Shown one piece after another: positions 1-5,811 of a stretch of 5,811 bases of DNA. Position 1 is the stretch's first letter. Each line of letters starts with the position of its first letter. The stretch is from the NCBI GenBank assembly GCA_013331315.1, contig DUGQ01000058.1:1-5811 (forward strand), in the 5' to 3' direction. Position numbers and translations under genes: made by a program. The stretch is from Thermoplasmata archaeon. GTDB taxonomy: Archaea > Thermoplasmatota > Thermoplasmata > UBA10834. The notes below the pieces were generated by a model. It was not told the origin of the DNA, ran no database searches, and saw only the letters and a list, made by a program, of their open reading frames with translations.

Positions 1-1
1 G

Positions 2-1267
2 ACCGTGTCGGCGGCGTCCGGGGTGACGGACGCCCTGAAGGAGTTCGTGGCGTCCCCGAAGCAGGAGAAGGAGATCGACGACTTCCTGCTCAAGCTCAAG
101 CTCAGGCACGTGGAGCTACTTCCCAAGCGCGACGGGGCCGCGCGCAAGGAGGCGCTCGAGATGATCGAGAAGAAGGTCACGAAGCTGGACAGGCTGCTGT
201 ACGGGGTCACCTACACTGAGGAGCTGACCCCGAGAACATACGACCTGATACTCAGCGCCGGGGAGAGGTTGTCCACGATCGTCGTTGCTGCGAGGCTGGC
301 ACACGCGGGCATGGACTCAATCCCCATGGAGACCGACACTCTCGGGCTTGTCACGAACAACGAGCACTTCAACGCAGTGGCGATTCTGAGCGAGTGCGAG
401 AAGAACCTTGGACCTCCTCTCAAGAAGGCTTTGGACGAGGGCACCATACCCGTGGTGACGGGGTTCTTCGGGATAACGCAGAACGGCCACGTCTCCACCT
501 TCGGAAGGAGCGGTACAGACTACACCGCATCGGTCCTCGCATACTCCCTCAAGTCAGGACCTGTCGAGATCTGGAAAGAAGTGGACGGGTTCATGAGCGC
601 TGACCCCAAGATGGTGAAGAAGGCTTTCCTCATAGACAGGCTCTCGTACGAGGAGGCCGCGGAGCTCGCCTACTTCGGCGCGCAGGTGCTGCATCCACGG
701 GCGGTCCAGCCCGCAAGGTTGAGAGGCATAGATGTCGTCATCAAGAACCTGTACGACCCCAAGTCACCAGGTACGATCATAGGCAACAGCAAGGCGACGA
801 GGAAGGACGTCATCAAGAGCGTGTCGAGCGTACCGAAGGTCGCCACTCTCAAGGTGTATGACACGGGCGCAGGGTACAAGTCCGGATTCCTCTCGGAGAT
901 CACGACTTGCCTGACGAACGCGGGCATCAACCTGTTCTCCGCCACCACCTCGCAGACGTGCGTCGCGGTGATAATCGACGAGAACGACGCGTACGCGGCG
1001 AACAGAGCGGTCAAGCCCCTCATGGGAGGCATCGGTGAGAGCTACGAGATCGAGACGGGGAGGGCGCTCGTCTGCACGGTCGGCGAGGGACTCGGCAGCA
1101 CCAAGGGGGTCGCGGCGAGGGTGTTCAAGGCGGTCGCGTCGAAGGACGTGAACGTCGAGCTCATCTCGGCAGGAGCTTCCCCGGTGGCATATCACTTCAC
1201 GGTGGGCCAGAAGGACCTGAAGAAGACCGTTGTCGAGATACACAAGGAGTTCTTCGGGTACGCGTGA
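2..1267 (+). CDS. lysC: Aspartate kinase (aspartokinase), 5'-partial
   Basis: Phosphorylates L-aspartate with ATP, the entry step of the Lys/Thr/Met branch; cytoplasmic. The reading frame is open to the window edge and begins inside the family's conserved V-S-A-x-S-G-V-T-D segment, so the N-terminal strand with the K-F-G-G-T/S ATP-site motif, roughly 35-45 residues, lies upstream. The GTG at 5 is therefore not the real start. Counting from that GTG, the kinase domain shows LSAGERLS (83-90), TGFFG (152-156), the GRSGTDYTA nucleotide-site motif (167-175), EVDGFMSADP (192-201) and YFGAQVLHPRA (223-233). Two ACT regulatory domains follow at about 280-345 and 354-418. The first carries the TTS motif (314-316) found in feedback-sensing aspartokinases. 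The second has GAS-P (390-393) and ends I-H-K-E-F-F, closer to monofunctional lysine-sensitive or plant-type enzymes than to the QGSSE type. There is no homoserine dehydrogenase fusion; the protein stops at TGA. The function is secure; the symbol and the effector (Lys or Thr) are inferred. Confidence 0.96.
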   Translation, partial: TVSAASGVTDALKEFVASPKQEKEIDDFLLKLKLRHVELLPKRDGAARKEALEMIEKKVTKLDRLLYGVTYTEELTPRTYDLILSAGERLSTIVVAARLAHAGMDSIPMETDTLGLVTNNEHFNAVAILSECEKNLGPPLKKALDEGTIPVVTGFFGITQNGHVSTFGRSGTDYTASVLAYSLKSGPVEIWKEVDGFMSADPKMVKKAFLIDRLSYEEAAELAYFGAQVLHPRAVQPARLRGIDVVIKNLYDPKSPGTIIGNSKATRKDVIKSVSSVPKVATLKVYDTGAGYKSGFLSEITTCLTNAGINLFSATTSQTCVAVIIDENDAYAANRAVKPLMGGIGESYEIETGRALVCTVGEGLGSTKGVAARVFKAVASKDVNVELISAGASPVAYHFTVGQKDLKKTVVEIHKEFFGYA

Positions 1268-1350
1268 TCCGCACGTCGAACGCTGGGATCCAAGGCTGAC
1301 TGCGGAGAAGCCGTCGACACTTTGATTAGCCTTTGCGGCAGTGACCCACA

Positions 1351-1356
1351 GAGAGG
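1351..1356 (+). promoter_or_regulatory. Shine-Dalgarno site of the zinc-ribbon membrane protein
   Basis: GAGAGG lies 8 bases before the GTG at 1365 and 5 bases before the GTG at 1362. It lies inside the longer reading frame that opens at GTG 1341, so it argues for one of the later GTGs as the start. No comparable site is seen before 1341. Confidence 0.5.
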
Positions 1357-1364
1357 GATTGGTG

Positions 1365-2642
1365 GTGAAGTGCCGCAGGTGTGGGGCAGAGAACGCGGCG
1401 CACATGAAGAGCTGCGGTAACTGCGGGTTTCCTTTTGATGGGTCTGAAGCAGCCATTCCCGAGCAGCGAGTACGACCATCGGCTGAGAAGGAGACGGACG
1501 AACCTCGGCCCACGACTGCGACGCAGAAGTGGGAGGTGAAGCCCAAGCCACTGAAAGGGCTGTCGTTCATCCTTCTGATTCTCGGTGGCATGATCTTGGT
1601 TCCATCTGCGATTGCACTTGTCATCTCACTGGCGAACGGCGACGATATACTCGCCGTGGACCTGGCCTCTACGCTCCTTGGCCTGATGATGCTCGTGCTC
1701 GCATTTCACAGCTCCAGGGGTAGCTCGCGGACGACGGAGTTCATCTGGCAGAAGGGGGACCCGCTCGCGCCGATCGCGGAAGCTCGGGGCATGAATGCTA
1801 GCGGCCTGATCGCGATTCCCGTGATTGTCTGCATGTCGATTGTGATTGGGACATTTCTCTTCGATGACATTCCCATGATCTTCCCGGCGACCATCGCTGT
1901 GCTGCTGTCGATTGCCGTGTCCGCGGGACTTCTGCGATCCAAGGTCTTCGCCCAGAGGGACAGCATACTCGTCGGAATTCCGACTGGCATCCTGATGGCA
2001 AAGCTGCCCCTCGACAGGGTCGAGTCGATCAACCTGCGAGGCAGATTGTTGAAGGTGGTCCTGGTGAAGAAGGTCAACCCGTTGTCCTCCAGGACAGCGA
2101 GGTTCGTCATACTGGGGGACGCTAGACCTCTGGCGACCGCAATCCAAGCGATGGGGATGGTCGGTGGACTCAACACGAGCGTCGAGAACGCAGAGGTAGA
2201 CACCGAACTCCTCAAGTCGCTCATGTCGACGATCCGAGGCGATGGAGTCACTGGTCCTCGAGAGGCTGGGGACAGGTACGTGATAGACGAGAGGCAGCTC
2301 GCGCCTTCCGCCTCACCCTATCCTGAGATCGTATCAAGTCTTCTGGTCGCGGCGGGCATCGCCGCGTTCGTAACCGCCTTCATATTTGCCATGATCGAAG
2401 GCAGGATTGCGGAAGAATACGGTATCCACGCGTCGCCGTTGGAGTGCTGTGCCGCACTGGAGGTCTTGTTCGGCGTCATCATTGTCGCCGGGGCGGTCAT
2501 GGCCCGCAGAAGGAAGCGCTACGGCTTCGTGAGAGTCAGTGCGGTCATCGCGATAATCAGCATAGGCGGGCTGATATCCACCGTACTGGGAATCATCTCC
2601 CTCGTGCTGCTAGCGAAATGCGCCGATGAGTTCAGCGATTAG
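1365..2642 (+). CDS. Zinc-ribbon multi-pass membrane protein, function unknown
   Basis: I do not recognise a named family. I chose the GTG at 1365 because it follows GAGAGG at good spacing and gives the usual start of archaeal zinc-ribbon proteins, M-K-C-R-R-C-G-A-E-N; the frame is open back to GTG 1341. The product is 425 aa. A treble-clef-type zinc ribbon uses C3, C6, C17 and C20 (CxxC-x10-CxxC). A charged, Pro/Thr-rich linker follows (about 27-62). Hydrophobic segments lie near 67-88, 95-114, 146-166 and 170-190, then after a soluble region of about 130 residues at 323-343, 360-380 and 391-417, so about seven helices in all. Within the soluble region, about 193-263 alternates short strands and ends in an amphipathic helix (A-T-A-I-Q-A-M). 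It resembles the bacterial/archaeal PH-like domain of membrane proteins, a tentative reading. It is downstream of aspartate kinase on the same strand after 97 bases, with no convincing promoter between them, and converges with the molybdopterin gene. Its ATT/GAT codons look more frequent than in its neighbours. A role in membrane-associated sensing or scaffolding would be a guess. Confidence 0.85.
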   Translation: MKCRRCGAENAAHMKSCGNCGFPFDGSEAAIPEQRVRPSAEKETDEPRPTTATQKWEVKPKPLKGLSFILLILGGMILVPSAIALVISLANGDDILAVDLASTLLGLMMLVLAFHSSRGSSRTTEFIWQKGDPLAPIAEARGMNASGLIAIPVIVCMSIVIGTFLFDDIPMIFPATIAVLLSIAVSAGLLRSKVFAQRDSILVGIPTGILMAKLPLDRVESINLRGRLLKVVLVKKVNPLSSRTARFVILGDARPLATAIQAMGMVGGLNTSVENAEVDTELLKSLMSTIRGDGVTGPREAGDRYVIDERQLAPSASPYPEIVSSLLVAAGIAAFVTAFIFAMIEGRIAEEYGIHASPLECCAALEVLFGVIIVAGAVMARRRKRYGFVRVSAVIAIISIGGLISTVLGIISLVLLAKCADEFSD

Positions 2643-2660
2643 CGGGTCCCTCCAACATAA

Positions 2661-2689
2661 CCCTCATCAAAGGGCGCTGAGGATGCGCC
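2661..2689. terminator. Weak hairpin(s) between convergent genes
   Basis: The 61-base gap between the two convergent stop codons contains GGCGC/GCGCC (2673-2677 with 2685-2689, 7-base loop) and an overlapping, mutually exclusive CCCT/AGGG pair (2661-2664 with 2671-2674). Neither is followed by a T-run on either strand. Archaeal termination usually depends on T-tracts rather than hairpins, so this is at most a weak candidate for a shared 3'-end element. Confidence 0.15.
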
Positions 2690-2703
2690 GGAGACAGAGT
2701 CGC

Positions 2704-4650
2704 TCAGAGTATCTCGACGAATGTGGAGTTGAATGCCGAGCATTGCCCGTACCGCTGCACGAAGTCCGTCGTGAGGACGTTGACGCTCGCCCCACCGGTC
2801 AGCTTTGGCCACAGGGCGGAGTACGAGAGCAACACGCCCTCCGGCACGGCATCGGACATCTCGACCTTCGCGGGGATGTCGCCGAACTCGTTCCTCAGGG
2901 TGACGGTTGAGCCCTCGTCTAACCTCTCGACCTTCATGTCCTTGGGCGAGACGTACACCACAGGTTCGAGTTGGGGGTTCTTCTGGTGGTACTGGGATCT
3001 GCAGAGCATCATGTGCACGGGGGTGATGAGCTGGTACGGCAGCTTCCCCTTCACCTCGACATGTGACGGCAGCCCCCCGAGACCCTCGGCCTCCGCGGCG
3101 GCCGAGTAGAGCTCGATCTTCCTCGTCGGCGTCTGGAAGACCTTCCTCTCTGGCACCTTTATCTTCAGGTATCCTCTCTTCTTGAGGGTCTCGTACTTGC
3201 CTTCTACCATCTTGCTCTTCGAGATCAGGGTCTGTGCGATCTTCTCGTCCTCCTCGAAGAGTTCTCTGGTCGTCAGCCCCATCTCCGACGCCAAGGCCCT
3301 GAAGAGGTCCGAGTTGCTTCTGCACTCACCCAGGGGTTCGACGGCCTTCTCGTTCAGGGAGATGTACTGATGAAAGTAGGAATCGTTGATGTCGAAGTGT
3401 TCGAAACAGGTCGTCGCGGGCAGGACTATGTCCGCGCAGTCCGCAGTGTCGGTCATGAAGAGGTCGTGCACCACGACGAAGACGTCGTCCCTCATGAAGC
3501 CCTTCCTCACGAGCTGCTGGTTCGGGAGGGTCGCAAGCGGGTTCGAGTTGTAGACGAAAACCATCTTGACCTTGCCGGAGTCCAGCGTCCTCCCGAAGTC
3601 CGTCATCCCGTAGTGCGTCTTCTGTCTCGACGTGAGATGCGTAGCCTCGAGATAGTCGGAGTCGTACCAGTCGATGTCCGTGGAATAGAAGAAGCTCCTG
3701 CCTTCGCCGATCATGGCGGGAAGCGTGGCAATCGCCCTCACCATGTCGCCGCCGTTCCTGTTGCGCTGCATCCCATATCCTATCATGATGCAGCTGGGAC
3801 GCATCGAGGCGTAGTCCGCTATGAAGTCCTCGATCTCCCGTATCTTCAGGCCGGTCGTCCTGGAGATGCTGTGCATGTCGAACTTCTTCGCGATCTCGGC
3901 CAGCTTGTCGAAGCCCGTCGTGTTGAGCTTGATATACTCCTCGTTGTGCAGCCTGTTCTCGATGAGGTGGTTGACACATCCGAGCGCGAGGACGGCATCG
4001 GTCGTGGGGCGAACCTGTAGATGTGTGCCCAGCTCGGCGGTCTCCGTCTTGATCGGGTCGATGACATAGATCTTGGCTCCCGCCTTCTTGGCCTTCCTCA
4101 GCATCTGGAGCCCGTGCGGACTCGACCAAGCTGGGTTCATGCCCCATACGACGATAAGCCTGCACTTCTCGATCTCGTCCGGTAGCATGCCGAGCGACGA
4201 GCCGTACATGATCTCCAACGCCTTCGCGCCCGCACTCGAGCATATGGTCTCGTCGATCCCTCCAGCGCCGACGGCGTTGAAGAATCGGGATGGGAAGCGG
4301 CGTTGGATGAGACCCATGCTCCCAGCGTAGCCATATTGCACAACCGAGCTCGTCCCGAACTCCGACGATCGGGCCTTGATCTCGTTGGATATGGTCCTGA
4401 GGGCCTCGGCCCACGGTATCCTCTCGAACTCTCCCGAGCCTTTGGGTCCGATCCGTCTCAGCGGATGGAGAACCCTTTCCTTGGAGTAGACGTAGCCGCT
4501 CACGAGGTCTTTCATCTTGGGACACAGCATCTTCTTCGTGAAGGGGTGCTTGCTGTTCGGTTCGATGGAATGAACCTTCTCACCTCGGACGCGCGTCACA
4601 ATCGAACACGTGTCATAGCAGTCCCTCGGACAAGCGTTGAACAGGTACAT
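2704..4650 (-). CDS. Molybdopterin (Mo/W-bis-MGD) oxidoreductase, catalytic subunit
   Basis: Member of the DMSO-reductase superfamily (COG0243/BisC type); a large Fe-S/pterin enzyme transferring two electrons or oxygen, substrate unknown. The 648 aa start at ATG 4650 is preferred: GAGG lies 7 bases upstream and a TATA box about 60 bases upstream, inside the extra 27 codons of the longer frame that opens at 4731. The N-terminal [4Fe-4S] site is C7, C11, C15 and C43 (CPRDCYDTC, then x27-C), followed by the conserved Lys45 between cluster and pterin. Cys137 in E-T-I-C-S-S-A-G aligns with the metal-ligand Sec/Cys of formate dehydrogenase, so Cys is the likely Mo/W ligand. Pterin-binding stretches include VVWGMNPAWSSPHG (167-180), YVIDPIKTETA (195-205) and VYNSNPLATLP (366-376), then LPATTCFEHFD (410-420). 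The molydopterin-dinucleotide-binding beta-barrel domain occupies about 538-648. There is no Tat signal, so it is predicted cytoplasmic. The LPATT...SLNEKAVEPLGE region resembles soluble YoaE-like members. No Fe-S partner or membrane anchor is adjacent; the upstream neighbours are two flavoproteins on the same strand. Confidence 0.93.
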   Translation of the reverse strand: MYLFNACPRDCYDTCSIVTRVRGEKVHSIEPNSKHPFTKKMLCPKMKDLVSGYVYSKERVLHPLRRIGPKGSGEFERIPWAEALRTISNEIKARSSEFGTSSVVQYGYAGSMGLIQRRFPSRFFNAVGAGGIDETICSSAGAKALEIMYGSSLGMLPDEIEKCRLIVVWGMNPAWSSPHGLQMLRKAKKAGAKIYVIDPIKTETAELGTHLQVRPTTDAVLALGCVNHLIENRLHNEEYIKLNTTGFDKLAEIAKKFDMHSISRTTGLKIREIEDFIADYASMRPSCIMIGYGMQRNRNGGDMVRAIATLPAMIGEGRSFFYSTDIDWYDSDYLEATHLTSRQKTHYGMTDFGRTLDSGKVKMVFVYNSNPLATLPNQQLVRKGFMRDDVFVVVHDLFMTDTADCADIVLPATTCFEHFDINDSYFHQYISLNEKAVEPLGECRSNSDLFRALASEMGLTTRELFEEDEKIAQTLISKSKMVEGKYETLKKRGYLKIKVPERKVFQTPTRKIELYSAAAEAEGLGGLPSHVEVKGKLPYQLITPVHMMLCRSQYHQKNPQLEPVVYVSPKDMKVERLDEGSTVTLRNEFGDIPAKVEMSDAVPEGVLLSYSALWPKLTGGASVNVLTTDFVQRYGQCSAFNSTFVEIL

Positions 4651-4657
4651 GGTGATG

Positions 4658-4661
4658 CCTC
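4658..4661 (-). promoter_or_regulatory. Shine-Dalgarno site deciding the molybdopterin enzyme start
   Basis: GAGG on the minus strand, 7 bases before the ATG at 4650. With the upstream TATA box it fixes translation at M-Y-L-F-N-A-C, placing the first cluster cysteine at residue 7, as is usual for soluble members of this family. Confidence 0.6.
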
Positions 4662-4708
4662 GGAGCAGCCGGCCTTCAGCGCTCCGACTGTCCAGAGCAT
4701 CGTACTTG

Positions 4709-4716
4709 AATTTATA
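4709..4716 (-). promoter_or_regulatory. Archaeal TATA box for the molybdopterin oxidoreductase gene
   Basis: The minus strand reads TATAAATT in otherwise GC-rich DNA. With the usual archaeal spacing of about 26 bases from TATA centre to start site, transcription would begin near 4686-4689, leaving a leader of roughly 38 bases before the ATG at 4650 that contains the GAGG site. The upstream bases where the TFB element would sit (CCAACC) are not a strong purine/AT match. Confidence 0.6.
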
Positions 4717-4733
4717 GGTTGGCCGTTCCAACC
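4717..4733. promoter_or_regulatory. Inverted repeat abutting the TATA box, candidate operator
   Basis: A perfect 6-bp inverted repeat, GGTTGG-(5 bases)-CCAACC, lies immediately upstream of the TATA box with respect to the minus-strand gene and covers the position of the TFB recognition element. A dimeric regulator bound here could block or recruit TFB/TBP. Short inverted repeats also occur by chance, so the placement is the main argument. Confidence 0.35.
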
Positions 4734-4779
4734 GGGACTCAGCTAGTGAACATACGCCCCTGATTCGCCCGCAGACCGG

Positions 4780-5286
4780 TCATCGCGGCCACGGAGCGTC
4801 CCAGTGATCCGAGTGGAAGAGATCAGACAAGCCCTTACGGCCTGTTGCCGACGGGGAATGAGCCGGATATCCGAGCGTCATGCAGATAGGCACTCCTCGG
4901 TCCTCAGGCAATCCCAGCATCTCCCTCAGAGGCTCCGCCTCGAAGTCGCCGATCCAGCACGTGCCGAGTCCAAGCTCGACCGCCCTCAACGAGAGATGAT
5001 CCAACGCGATCGTGACATCCACGGCAGCGTACGGAGTGTCCGATTCCGCAACGCCCACAAGAAAGGCGGAGCACTCTCCAACGAACTCCTGGCCCCCGGC
5101 GATCTTCACGAGTTTCATGAGCTGCTCCCGGTCGGTCACAACGACGATGTCCCAGGTCTGAAGGTTGCTGGACGAAGGTGCCAGCCTCGCAGAATCCAGC
5201 AGCTGGTCCAACAACTCGCTCGGAATGCTCTTCGGCTCGTATTTCCGGATGCTCCTGCGCCCCTTTATCGCGTCGATCACGTTCAT
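4780..5286 (-). CDS. Nitroreductase-family FMN oxidoreductase
   Basis: FMN-dependent NAD(P)H oxidoreductase fold (PF00881 type), normally a cytoplasmic homodimer; its physiological substrate cannot be read from sequence. The 168 aa product from ATG 5286 shows GRRSIRKY (9-16), whose arginines contact the FMN phosphate, LAPSSSNLQTW (35-45), the hydrophobic helix IALDHLSLRAVELGLGTCWIG (about 93-113) and a C-terminal G-R-K-G-L at 149-153, where family members place a phosphate-binding Arg/Lys, followed by L-F-H-S-D-H-W. It is at the short end of the family, like many archaeal and clostridial members. ATG 5286 is preferred over TTG 5295 because GGAGG ends 9 bases before the ATG but directly abuts the TTG. 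It is 14 bases after the flavin reductase-like gene, whose stop overlaps this ribosome site, so the two are surely co-transcribed. The next gene starts 129 bases on with its own promoter. Confidence 0.92.
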   Translation of the reverse strand: MNVIDAIKGRRSIRKYEPKSIPSELLDQLLDSARLAPSSSNLQTWDIVVVTDREQLMKLVKIAGGQEFVGECSAFLVGVAESDTPYAAVDVTIALDHLSLRAVELGLGTCWIGDFEAEPLREMLGLPEDRGVPICMTLGYPAHSPSATGRKGLSDLFHSDHWDAPWPR

Positions 5287-5294
5287 CTCACGCA

Positions 5295-5301
5295 ACCTCC
5301 C
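5295..5301 (-). promoter_or_regulatory. Shine-Dalgarno site overlapping the upstream stop codon
   Basis: GGGAGGT on the minus strand, the strongest ribosome site in the window. Its first G is the last base of the TAG that ends the flavin reductase-like gene, and it lies 8 bases from the nitroreductase ATG. The arrangement suggests translational coupling of the two flavoproteins. Confidence 0.75.
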
Positions 5302-5810
5302 TACTTCACCAACTCACCGATTGTCCTGTAGTCCCCCCAGTACAGGATCGCCTCGTTCTTGTGATGGTCGGCCCGACGTCTGGCAGCGACGATCTCCCCG
5401 ATGAACCATGTGTGGTCGCCCGCCTCGACCTCAAGCTTCTTCACACACTCTATGTTGACGGGGCACTCGGATATCAGGGGCGCGGATATCTTGGAGGCCG
5501 GCTCCCTGGTCAATCCAGACGCCTCGAACTTGTCCCCTTTGCGTCCAGACCTCGAACCGCATATCTCGACGGCCCGCAACATCGACTTGTCGGGTATGTT
5601 CACGGCGAAATCCTCGCTGCGTCGGAAGAGATCGTAACTGAACCGTCTCGGGGCAATGCCGACCCCTATAAGCGGGGGCTCGAACGAGAACACGTGGCAC
5701 ATCGCCAACGTGATTATGTTGTCCCTGTCCCCTCCCACGGTGCCAAGGACGACGGGGAATCCGGAGAACTCGTCCTGGGCATTCGAAGGCGAGAGATCCT
5801 CCTTCGCCAT
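5301..5810 (-). CDS. Flavin reductase-like / flavoredoxin-type FMN protein, start at window edge
   Basis: Belongs to the flavin reductase-like domain family (PF01613 type): FMN-binding split-barrel proteins that act as flavoredoxins or NAD(P)H:flavin reductases in the cytoplasm. From ATG 5810 it is 169 aa, close to the usual archaeal length, and begins with a short polar leader before FPVVLGTV, so this start is plausible. Only one base lies upstream, so neither a ribosome site nor an earlier start can be checked. Family hallmarks are NIITLAM (31-37), EPPLIGVGIAPRRFSYDL (44-61), FAVNIP (68-73), a central CGSRSGRKGDKFEASGL stretch (84-100), CPVNIEC (116-122) and GDHTWFIGEIVAA (131-143), the conserved G-D-H flavin/substrate-site signature. 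It precedes the nitroreductase gene by 14 bases. Whether it carries electrons to that protein or to the molybdopterin enzyme is inference. Confidence 0.9.
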   Translation of the reverse strand: MAKEDLSPSNAQDEFSGFPVVLGTVGGDRDNIITLAMCHVFSFEPPLIGVGIAPRRFSYDLFRRSEDFAVNIPDKSMLRAVEICGSRSGRKGDKFEASGLTREPASKISAPLISECPVNIECVKKLEVEAGDHTWFIGEIVAARRRADHHKNEAILYWGDYRTIGELVK

Positions 5811-5811
5811 G

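Noticed and set aside
1268..1306. TCCGCA/TGCGGA inverted repeat after the aspartate kinase stop as a terminator
   Set aside because: Only 6 bp with a 27-base spacer and no T-tract; expected by chance in GC-rich sequence.
1321..1329. AT-rich TTTGATTAG as a promoter for the zinc-ribbon protein
   Set aside because: Poor match to an archaeal TATA box, and the implied start site would fall on the Shine-Dalgarno sequence itself. Read-through from aspartate kinase or a weak promoter is equally possible.
764..1624. 286-codon open frame on the minus strand across the aspartate kinase end and the start of the membrane protein
   Set aside because: It lies antisense to two well-supported genes and their gap, has low-complexity Arg-rich sequence with no recognisable domain, and is typical of shadow frames in GC-rich DNA.
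3370..4020. 216-codon open frame on the plus strand inside the molybdopterin gene
   Set aside because: It is entirely antisense to conserved pterin-domain coding sequence and is Val/Arg/Glu/His-rich without family resemblance; a codon-phase shadow.
3326..4525. 399-codon open frame on the minus strand in another phase of the molybdopterin gene
   Set aside because: Same strand but offset frame; the translation is Arg/Asp/His-rich and featureless, while the main frame carries all conserved motifs.

Overview
The window is GC-rich and reads as archaeal. Arginine is often AGG, GTG is used as a start, Shine-Dalgarno sites are short GAGG/GGAGG types, and one minus-strand gene has a clear archaeal TATA box (TATAAATT) at the expected distance from its start. 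A zinc-ribbon multi-pass membrane protein next to archaeal-style redox flavoproteins suggests a mesophilic or moderately thermophilic euryarchaeote, perhaps of the Thermoplasmatota. That placement is inference only; no rRNA or other phylogenetic marker is present.

Layout: the plus strand carries the 3' part of a monofunctional aspartate kinase (2-1267, N-terminus outside the window). After a 97-base gap comes a membrane protein with an N-terminal zinc ribbon (1365-2642). A 61-base gap separates it from a convergent minus-strand block. Read in its own direction, that block is a flavin reductase-like (flavoredoxin-type) protein (5810-5301), a nitroreductase-family flavoprotein (5286-4780), and a molybdenum/tungsten-bis-pterin oxidoreductase catalytic subunit (4650-2704). 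The first two are tightly coupled: the Shine-Dalgarno site of the second overlaps the stop codon of the first. The molybdopterin gene has its own promoter in the 129-base gap before it, with a perfect 6-bp inverted repeat directly abutting the TATA box.

How they may work together: aspartate kinase makes the first committed step toward Lys/Thr/Met and shows no obvious link to the rest. The three minus-strand genes are all redox enzymes (two FMN types and one Fe-S/Mo-W pterin type), apparently cytoplasmic, with no dedicated electron-transfer or membrane-anchor subunit beside the Mo/W enzyme. They may form a small redox module in which flavoproteins supply or accept electrons, but the substrate cannot be read from the sequence. 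No mobile element, CRISPR array, tRNA or rRNA was seen, and no gene-free stretch exceeds 300 bases. I do not see clear evidence of an undescribed system. The most notable items are the putative operator/promoter at 4709-4733 and the unassigned zinc-ribbon membrane protein with a possible PH-like domain.
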